Source: Pedobacter cryophilus (GTDB lineage Bacteria > Bacteroidota > Bacteroidia > Sphingobacteriales > Sphingobacteriaceae). Taken from it: a stretch of DNA of 64,000 nt. The notes beneath the pieces are model-generated. The model worked only from the letters and a program-made list of their open reading frames with translations. It was not told where the DNA came from and searched no databases. Shown piece after piece: positions 57,929 to 64,000 of the stretch (position 1 is its first letter; every line of letters begins with the position of its first letter). A program made the position numbers and the translations under genes. The stretch lies in the NCBI RefSeq assembly GCF_005116455.1, contig NZ_SWBP01000001.1, forward strand, positions 992,001-1,056,000, read 5' to 3'.

Positions 57929-60229
57929 ATGAGATTAATAATTTATTTTATTTTCTTATTGATTCCAACTCTTGCTTTTTCGCAAAAAAAGACGCCTATT
58001 TACTTTAATTCAACCCCTGTTTCAGAAGCGTTTTCTATCCTCGAAAAAAAGTATGAAGTCAAAATTTCTTATGCCGATAGCATTCTGAAAAACAAAGTAA
58101 TCACTTATCCAGAACAAAGCAGCACCCTGGCAGAGGTATTAGACCATATTTCAGAAAAGTTAAATATAGATTTTCAATTGATAAGTGATCGCTACATTGT
58201 TGCTACCCAAGGTAATTTATACCAAAATACTTCTAGGCAGTTAGCCGAAGTTGTAATTACAGGTTATTTAACAACAGGTATTGCAAAAAACAAGGATGCA
58301 AGTTTTACTTTAAAACCAAAGCAATTAGAAATTTTGCCCGGTTTAACAGAGGCTGATGTTTTAGAAAGTATTCAAGAATTGCCCGGCGTAATTAGTCCAA
58401 CAGAAACAGCTACCGGTTTAATTGTGCGTGGAGGAAATTCAGATGAAAATCAGGTAATTTGGGATGGCATAAACATTTATCATAATGGGCATTTGTTTGG
58501 AATGATCTCAGCTTTTAATCCAAATATCACCCAAAATGTAACTTTTATTAATAAAGGAACCAACCCTCGATATGGTGATAGGGTTTCTAGTGTAATAGAT
58601 ATTGCTACGGATAATGCCTTAGTAGAAAAAACAAAAATGGGTTTTGGGCTAAATGGCGTAAGCGGAGATGCTTATTTGAATACCCCATTAGTAAAAGATA
58701 AGTTAAGCTTAATGTTGTCTTATCGAAAATCTTATGAAGGGCTATTTGAAACCAGCACTTTTGAAAAAATTGAACAAAAGATATATCAGAGCACAAAAAT
58801 TTATGATACCGGAAATTCTGAAGAGTCTATTTATTTCAGAGATTATAATATCAAATTAAATTACGTTGTAAATAAGAATAATTTTCTTTCGGCAAGTTTT
58901 ATCCATATTGATAATGATTTAGAACACAATAATACTTTAAGCGATGAGGAGTCTTTTCGTGATGTTTTAGACACAGAAAATAATGGCTATAGTTTTAACT
59001 GGGAGAAAAAATGGAGTAATAACGTAAAACAATACAGTAAAATTAGTCGCTCTAATTACCTTTTAAACTATAATTTTATTAAAACTGAAGATGAAACCCA
59101 GCTATCAGATTTTAAAAAAGAAAACCTAATTAAAGACACCGATTTTTTAACAGAGTTGGCCATACAGTCTAAATCAAACAATAAAATAAGCTTAGGTTAC
59201 CAGTTAACAAATAAAAATGTAAGTTATTCTTTTACAGAAACAACCAGTTTGCAATATGTTTTAGATAGCAAGAAAGCCACCGTGAATACCCATGCGCTTT
59301 ATGGCAATTATTCTGTGAGGAGTTTAAAATCTATTGATCTTGATTTGGGCTTAAGAGCTAATTATTACAGTGAATTAGGAAAAATAAAAGTAGAACCCAG
59401 GTTTTTAGCGCTAAAAAACATTACTGATTATTTAAAATTGCAAGTAACCGGGGAGATAAAAAATCAAATTATCAGCCAAATTGAAGAGACCGTATTAAGT
59501 GATTTACCTATAGAAAATAAGCTTTGGAGATTGGCAGACGGAAGCAACACATCGCCCATAATAAATAGCAAACAGGTATCTATGGGCTTGCTTTTTCATA
59601 AAAATGGCTGGAGCTTTGATCTTGATACTTATTATAAGAACGTTAACGGAATTTCAACCCTTTCTTTAGGTTTTTTAAATAGTAATTTGAATAGGTTTCA
59701 TTACGGTGAGCAAAAAATTATAGGGTCAGATGTATATTTAAAGAAAGATTTTAACACCATAAAAACATGGATTAGCTATTCTTTTAACAATATTGACGAA
59801 CAGTTTAACGGCATAAACAACAACGTTGCTTTTACATCAGGCAATGAAATTAAACAGGCATTATCTATTTCAACTGCTTACAAAACTCAAAAATTTCAGA
59901 TAGCGTTGGGTTGGAAATGGCACATTGGTAAACCTTATTCTATTTCAACTATAGACGCATTAAATGGTAACGTAATTTTTAACGGAATAAACACAGGTAA
60001 TTTACCTAATTATCATCGTTTAGATTTATCGGCAGTGTATAATTTTTCTATTTCAAGTGTATCTAATATCAACGGAAAAATTGGTTTTTCTATCAGAAAC
60101 TTGTACAATCACAAAAATCATTTGAGCAAAGAATATTTAGGTAATAATATCCCTAATGATCCTATTATAGTGATTGATAAATACTCATTAAGTTTAATCC
60201 CAAATTTTCTTCTTAGAATATATTGGTAA
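57929..60229 (+). CDS. TonB-dependent receptor with STN domain (second locus)
   Basis: 766 residues. Signal peptide (about 1-18, FIFLLIPTLAFSQ), STN domain (PVSEAFSILEKKYEVKISYA, about 28-85), then directly a plug (LEILPGLTEADVLESIQELP; TGLIVRGGNSDENQVIWDGI; NKGTNPRYGDRVSSVIDI) and the barrel ending LRIYW. Unlike the 19.5-kb receptor it lacks the carboxypeptidase-regulatory-like domain between STN and plug. Ligand unknown. It is the last gene of the locus; no accessory lipoprotein follows. Confidence 0.9.
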   Translation: MRLIIYFIFLLIPTLAFSQKKTPIYFNSTPVSEAFSILEKKYEVKISYADSILKNKVITYPEQSSTLAEVLDHISEKLNIDFQLISDRYIVATQGNLYQNTSRQLAEVVITGYLTTGIAKNKDASFTLKPKQLEILPGLTEADVLESIQELPGVISPTETATGLIVRGGNSDENQVIWDGINIYHNGHLFGMISAFNPNITQNVTFINKGTNPRYGDRVSSVIDIATDNALVEKTKMGFGLNGVSGDAYLNTPLVKDKLSLMLSYRKSYEGLFETSTFEKIEQKIYQSTKIYDTGNSEESIYFRDYNIKLNYVVNKNNFLSASFIHIDNDLEHNNTLSDEESFRDVLDTENNGYSFNWEKKWSNNVKQYSKISRSNYLLNYNFIKTEDETQLSDFKKENLIKDTDFLTELAIQSKSNNKISLGYQLTNKNVSYSFTETTSLQYVLDSKKATVNTHALYGNYSVRSLKSIDLDLGLRANYYSELGKIKVEPRFLALKNITDYLKLQVTGEIKNQIISQIEETVLSDLPIENKLWRLADGSNTSPIINSKQVSMGLLFHKNGWSFDLDTYYKNVNGISTLSLGFLNSNLNRFHYGEQKIIGSDVYLKKDFNTIKTWISYSFNNIDEQFNGINNNVAFTSGNEIKQALSISTAYKTQKFQIALGWKWHIGKPYSISTIDALNGNVIFNGINTGNLPNYHRLDLSAVYNFSISSVSNINGKIGFSIRNLYNHKNHLSKEYLGNNIPNDPIIVIDKYSLSLIPNFLLRIYW

Positions 60230-60262
60230 GCTTTACCGGAGTTAAAAAAGGTTTAAATTTTT

Positions 60263-61597
60263 TTAATAACTATCGTGAATATAAGTCAATATTCTTTCTA
60301 CCTCTCCTCTAATTTCTGATGTTGGGCGGATGTAGTTATTATTCATGTAAGAGAACAAATATTTTTTACCCGATTTACCTACCAAATACCCGCTTAAACT
60401 ATAATTATTAGATAAACTGCCTGTTTTTGCGAATACAAAAGATGATGTACTGGATTTAAACATGTTTCTTAAAGTTCCGGATTTGCCACCATTGGGTAAT
60501 AGGTTAAACAATCTTTTTTCATTACCCACTTTATCATAAATATTTTGAAGAAGAACCACCATATCTCGTGGTGTAAAAAGATTTAATCTTGATAATCCTG
60601 AGCCATCTACCCACTGAATTTTATCGGGCAAACCGCTCAAATATTTTTCAGCAGCTATTTTAATCAGCTCTTTGGTATTCATGTTTAAGTGATTTGCTGC
60701 CGCACAATTCAGTAAAATTTCTTCGGCAATAAAATTATCACTTGGCTGTAGCATGTGTTTGTACAAACTATCAGCCTTTAAACTATATAAAACTTTTGCT
60801 TGGGCGGGTATTGGTCGCCACGCCAAATTAACAACAGGTTTAATCACCATTCCTGTAGCCAGTAAAGTATCGGTTAGTAAATTTTCTACCACATTTTTAT
60901 TCAAATGCAGCGGAATAGTTTGCTCAAAATTAGCCGATAAAATGGTTGGAACAGTAAGGTTGTTATTGTCTAAATTTCTCTTAATATTTTTAGCTTTCGC
61001 TGATGCATTTACTTCGCTCAAATACATAGAAGGCAAATCTGGCGAGTAAACTAATTTACCATTCTTAAAAGTCGCCTTTAAGCTATTGCCGTAAATAGGA
61101 AACTCGGTAATTTCTGTTTGGTAATAATCATTATAATCATCCCAACTCCAACCGGCTCCAAATTTTTCTCCCTGATACCTTCCATTTACCAGATAAATGC
61201 TTTTTCCTGAGTTTTTTAAAAAATCAAATGCTTTTTGATCCTTAAAATCGGGATGTAAAAAAGAGGCATCGGCCATAGGCCAAACAATTAAAGAATCTTT
61301 ATTAATCACGTATTCAAATGCCGGGATAGAATCGCCCAACATATTTAGTGCGGTATAAAAAGTAAATAATTTGGTGTTAGATGCAGGCGTAAAGTAGCGC
61401 TCCGCATTTTGCTCAAACATATTTTGTGTTGCTCCAATTTCTCGCACAACAAAACCTACTTGATGTTGTTGATTAATAGCCGAAGAATTAATTTGATTGG
61501 CAATGTTTTGTGAAGCAGATGGTATTTGTTTTTTTACCGCACAAGAGGTGAATGTGAAAAGAACGGTAATAAATAAAATCCAATACTTTATTTTCAT
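60263..61597 (-). CDS. dacB: D-alanyl-D-alanine carboxypeptidase/endopeptidase (PBP4 type, S13), lipoprotein
   Basis: Peptidoglycan-trimming enzyme, 444 residues. Lipobox FTSC near residue 19. Active-site motifs: SNTK (Ser73-Lys76) in TPASNTKLFTFYTALN, the S-x-N type element in DGSGLSRLN, and KTG in FVFAKTGSLSNNYSLSG. The order and spacing are those of the S13 family. The central insertion domain is present but not remarkable. It is convergent with the second TonB receptor gene (33 bp). Confidence 0.92.
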   Translation of the reverse strand: MKIKYWILFITVLFTFTSCAVKKQIPSASQNIANQINSSAINQQHQVGFVVREIGATQNMFEQNAERYFTPASNTKLFTFYTALNMLGDSIPAFEYVINKDSLIVWPMADASFLHPDFKDQKAFDFLKNSGKSIYLVNGRYQGEKFGAGWSWDDYNDYYQTEITEFPIYGNSLKATFKNGKLVYSPDLPSMYLSEVNASAKAKNIKRNLDNNNLTVPTILSANFEQTIPLHLNKNVVENLLTDTLLATGMVIKPVVNLAWRPIPAQAKVLYSLKADSLYKHMLQPSDNFIAEEILLNCAAANHLNMNTKELIKIAAEKYLSGLPDKIQWVDGSGLSRLNLFTPRDMVVLLQNIYDKVGNEKRLFNLLPNGGKSGTLRNMFKSSTSSFVFAKTGSLSNNYSLSGYLVGKSGKKYLFSYMNNNYIRPTSEIRGEVERILTYIHDSY

Positions 61598-61701
61598 AAA
61601 TGATTATTTAAGCATTGCAAATTAGTAAATTGAATGTTAATACGATAGATATAAAGTCAGATCAATATATTTAACAAACCAAAAATTGCCTAATTGCCAG
61701 T

Positions 61702-62940
61702 ATGTTAAGTGTTACCAAGAAAATATTTTTATGTCTCATAATGTGTTTTTATGCATTAATTGGACCATTATTTTCTCAAAACACGTTTAATTTTAAAGGC
61801 AAAAGGCAAAAAGAAGTTTTAAATTTTACCAAAGCCAAAGGGCTAATGGTAGTTACCACCTACATTAATGGTAAAGGTCCTTTTAATTTTATTTTAGATA
61901 CCGGCGTAGGTTTAATGGTGATAACCGATCCTAAACTTAAAGATTCATTAGATCTTAAATACGTTAGAAAAATTCAAATCAAAGGCTTGGGCGAAGGGAA
62001 AGATATTGACGCTTTTTTAAGCCCTTTTTTAAAAGTAGAAATAGGTTCAACCATTGCCGAAAGTACTTCGGCAGCTATTTTAGATGAAGATATTTTTGAT
62101 CTTTCTACCTATGCAGGTATGCCAATACATGGCTTAATTGGATATGATTTTTTCAAAAGCTTTATCATCAGAATTTATTACGAAGCCGGTTTTTTAACCA
62201 TCTATAAAAAGGAACAATCAAGGTTAATTAGAAAAGGCTATAGAATTCCCATTAGTATTGAACAAAACAAGCCTTACATTCAGGTATTTGCTGATGTTGG
62301 CGAACAAAAGAAAATTCCACTTAAAATGATTATAGATACTGGAGCAGGTCACCCAATATCTTTAGAATCTAATAATGGATCGGCTTTCCCTTTGCCAAAT
62401 AAATTTATAGTGGCCAACTTGGGTATTGGTTTAAGCGGCAATATAGGCGGCTTTATTGGTCGTTTAGATAATTTTAAAATTGGCCGTTTTGATATTGAAA
62501 GCCCGGTTTGTTCTTTTCCCTATTATGAAGATGTAGGCGCTAAAGTAACCAGTGTTAAACGAAATGGAAGTATTGGAAATCAACTGTTAAAGAGGTTCGA
62601 AATTATTTTTGACTACGAAAGAAGTTGTATTTATCTAAAACCAAATGCTTTTTTTAACACCGCCTTTGAGCATGATATGAGCGGTATGGAGCTTTATGCT
62701 TCAGGATCTGATTTTAAAAGATATTTTATCAATAGAATAGAACCGCAATCGCCGGCAGATGAGTTTGGTCTTCAAAAAGATGATGAGATTTTAAGCATCA
62801 ATTTTAAGCCGGTAAGTATGATGTCTTTTGATGAAATTACCGAAATGTTAAAATCTAAAGAGGGCAGAAACCTTTATTTTGAGATTCAAAGAGGAAAAGA
62901 AAATCTAAGAGGAATTATCACACTTAAAAGAAGAATCTAA
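61702..62940 (+). CDS. Secreted retropepsin-like aspartyl protease with PDZ domain
   Basis: 412 residues. Signal peptide (about 1-25, CFYALIGPLFSQ). Two retropepsin-type aspartyl repeats follow: NFILDTGVGLMVI (Asp66-Thr-Gly) and LKMIIDTGAGHPISL (near 212), with matching GLIGYDFFKSF and SIGNQLLKRFEIIFDY pieces. A C-terminal PDZ domain (about 330-410) has INRIEPQSPADEFGLQKDDEI and IQRGKENLRG. Bacterial members with this plan are periplasmic proteases or peptide-binding proteins; substrate unknown. Both D-T-G motifs are intact, so one chain could form a complete active site. Confidence 0.88.
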   Translation: MLSVTKKIFLCLIMCFYALIGPLFSQNTFNFKGKRQKEVLNFTKAKGLMVVTTYINGKGPFNFILDTGVGLMVITDPKLKDSLDLKYVRKIQIKGLGEGKDIDAFLSPFLKVEIGSTIAESTSAAILDEDIFDLSTYAGMPIHGLIGYDFFKSFIIRIYYEAGFLTIYKKEQSRLIRKGYRIPISIEQNKPYIQVFADVGEQKKIPLKMIIDTGAGHPISLESNNGSAFPLPNKFIVANLGIGLSGNIGGFIGRLDNFKIGRFDIESPVCSFPYYEDVGAKVTSVKRNGSIGNQLLKRFEIIFDYERSCIYLKPNAFFNTAFEHDMSGMELYASGSDFKRYFINRIEPQSPADEFGLQKDDEILSINFKPVSMMSFDEITEMLKSKEGRNLYFEIQRGKENLRGIITLKRRI

Positions 62941-63016
62941 AATTGTAATGATTACGATACAATTTATTTAGATACATATTTTCCTTAACTTAGAAATTCT
63001 AAACTAGATTTTTTTC

Positions 63017-64000
63017 ATGAATAAACTGGCTCTTTCCATCCTAAGCTTTTCTTTAATAAGCTTACAACTTAGTGCTCAAAAAAGTAAAACTAAAATCCCC
63101 ACTGCCCTTACTGCAACATCAGCCACTCAAAGACTAGAAGGTTATCAATTAAGAAAAACTTTAGAGGATAACTCTTTGGTAAAAAACCTTTCTTTCAGCA
63201 ATATTGGTCCAACGGTAATGAGCGGTAGAGTAGTAGATGCTGATATTGATGAGAATGATCCTACACGTTTTTTTGTAGCCTATGCCTCCGGCGGATTGTG
63301 GTATAGTAATAATAACGGAATATCTTTTGAACCCATGTTTCAGCAAGAAGCAACCATGACTATTGGTGACATTGCTGTTGATTGGAAAAATAAAACCATT
63401 TGGGTGGGCACAGGTGAAAACAACAGCAGCCGCTCTTCTTATTCTGGTACAGGAATATACAAATCTACCGATTGGGGTAAAACCTGGCAATGGCTAGGTT
63501 TGGCAGAAACCCACCATATTGGCCGAATTAAATTACACCCTAGCAACCCCAATATAGCTTGGGTAGCAGCAACAGGGCATTTATATTCTCCTAATAAAGA
63601 AAGAGGAATTTATAAAACCATAGATGGTGGAAAAACTTGGAAAAACACTCTTTTTATTGATGATAAAACCGGAGCAATAGATTTAGTTATTGATCCTAAA
63701 AATCCGGATAATCTATACACTGCAACCTGGCATAAAGAACGTACCGCCTGGAATTTTGTAGAAAGTGGCAGCACTTCTGGTATTTATAAATCTATAGATG
63801 GTGGCAATACCTGGGGTTTATCTAGCACCGTAACAAGTGGTTTTCCTACCGGCGATGGTGTTGGTAGAATTGGTTTAGCTATTTATCCAGAGAATCCTCA
63901 AATTATTTATGCTGTTTTAGACAATCAGTTTCCGAGAGAAAAAATAGCCGAAACAGAGAAAAAAGACAACTTTACTATTGAAACTTTTGCAACGTTAAAC
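63017..64000 (+). CDS. Sortilin/BNR-repeat (WD40-like) secreted protein, 5' part
   Basis: The reading frame is open from ATG 63017 to the window end (328 codons), so the 3' part is missing. Signal peptide (about 1-21, FSLISLQLSAQ). Then repeated BNR blades: SNNNGISFEPMF, TGIYKSTDWGKTWQWLG, RGIYKTIDGGKTWKNT and SGIYKSIDGGNTWGLS, each with the Asp-box S/T-x-D-x-G-x-T-W. The opening FSNIGPTVMSGRVVDADID is typical of large (about 900-1100 aa) VPS10/sortilin-like glycosyl-hydrolase-type proteins in Bacteroidota. Enzymatic activity is unproven. Confidence 0.88.
   Translation, partial: MNKLALSILSFSLISLQLSAQKSKTKIPTALTATSATQRLEGYQLRKTLEDNSLVKNLSFSNIGPTVMSGRVVDADIDENDPTRFFVAYASGGLWYSNNNGISFEPMFQQEATMTIGDIAVDWKNKTIWVGTGENNSSRSSYSGTGIYKSTDWGKTWQWLGLAETHHIGRIKLHPSNPNIAWVAATGHLYSPNKERGIYKTIDGGKTWKNTLFIDDKTGAIDLVIDPKNPDNLYTATWHKERTAWNFVESGSTSGIYKSIDGGNTWGLSSTVTSGFPTGDGVGRIGLAIYPENPQIIYAVLDNQFPREKIAETEKKDNFTIETFATLN

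Noticed and set aside
1-64000. tRNA, rRNA, CRISPR arrays and prophage genes
   Set aside because: Read on both strands without finding T-loop-like GTTCGAATC contexts, regular spacer repeats or phage structural genes; a covariance search could still reveal a small RNA.

Overview
The window looks like a chromosome segment of a low-G+C Bacteroidota bacterium, most probably a Sphingobacteriaceae (Pedobacter-like) species. The evidence is two ECF sigma/FecR/STN-type TonB receptor loci, PepSY-like and DUF3570/DUF4266 proteins, TAnnTTTG-type -7 promoter boxes, many TTG starts, and intergenic repeats typical of this group. The genus is inference. No tRNA, rRNA or CRISPR array was seen.

Layout. 0-5 kb: end of exonuclease III, a periplasmic cyclophilin, then a probable metal-uptake operon (His-rich peptide, ZnuD-like TonB receptor, lipoprotein) behind a 17-bp palindrome. 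5.2-11.1 kb: an accessory island that reads as an integron-type gene-cassette array without an integrase. It has five cassettes with ~135-143-bp attC-like sites. Each cassette begins with a GTT box whose reverse complement recurs at its own end, the signature of circular cassette exchange. One attC core is split by an IS1182-like element flanked by ACGT; the last attC is truncated. 11.3-17.9 kb: housekeeping (GNAT, hisS, LMW-PTP, fumC, serine hydrolase). 18.2-23.1 kb: ECF sigma, FecR, STN-TonB receptor and PepSY-like lipoprotein. 23.2-35.3 kb: YbaB, MBL hydrolase, glgC/glgA, polA, CPBP protease, tag, a RelE/ParE module, AhpD-like protein, DEAD-box helicase, OsmC. 35.6-50.5 kb: O-methyltransferase, two glucosaminidase-LysM proteins, DUF4143 ATPase, hpt, an SMR exporter plus CsaA pair bracketed by inverted copies of an interspersed repeat, tadA, sod, PDH E1alpha and E2, and a three-gene MCE/Mla lipid transporter. 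50.5-52.9 kb: a second accessory island, an AbiE toxin-antitoxin operon placed directly after another copy of the same repeat. 52.9-56.2 kb: a tight operon Rieske - thioredoxin - ApbE - DUF4266 - DUF3570, a probable periplasmic/outer-membrane redox system of unknown function. 56.4-60.2 kb: second ECF/FecR/STN-TonB locus. 60.3-64 kb: PBP4-type peptidase, aspartyl protease with PDZ domain, and a BNR/sortilin-like protein cut by the window end.

How the genes work together: the TonB loci import nutrients across the outer membrane (one probably metal, two under ECF/FecR surface signalling); mlaEFD supports envelope lipid transport; glgA/glgC make glycogen; pdhA/E2 feed acetyl-CoA. The accessory parts (cassette array, AbiE, possibly sugE-csaA) each sit beside copies of one interspersed repeat family, suggesting the repeats mark or create insertion points.
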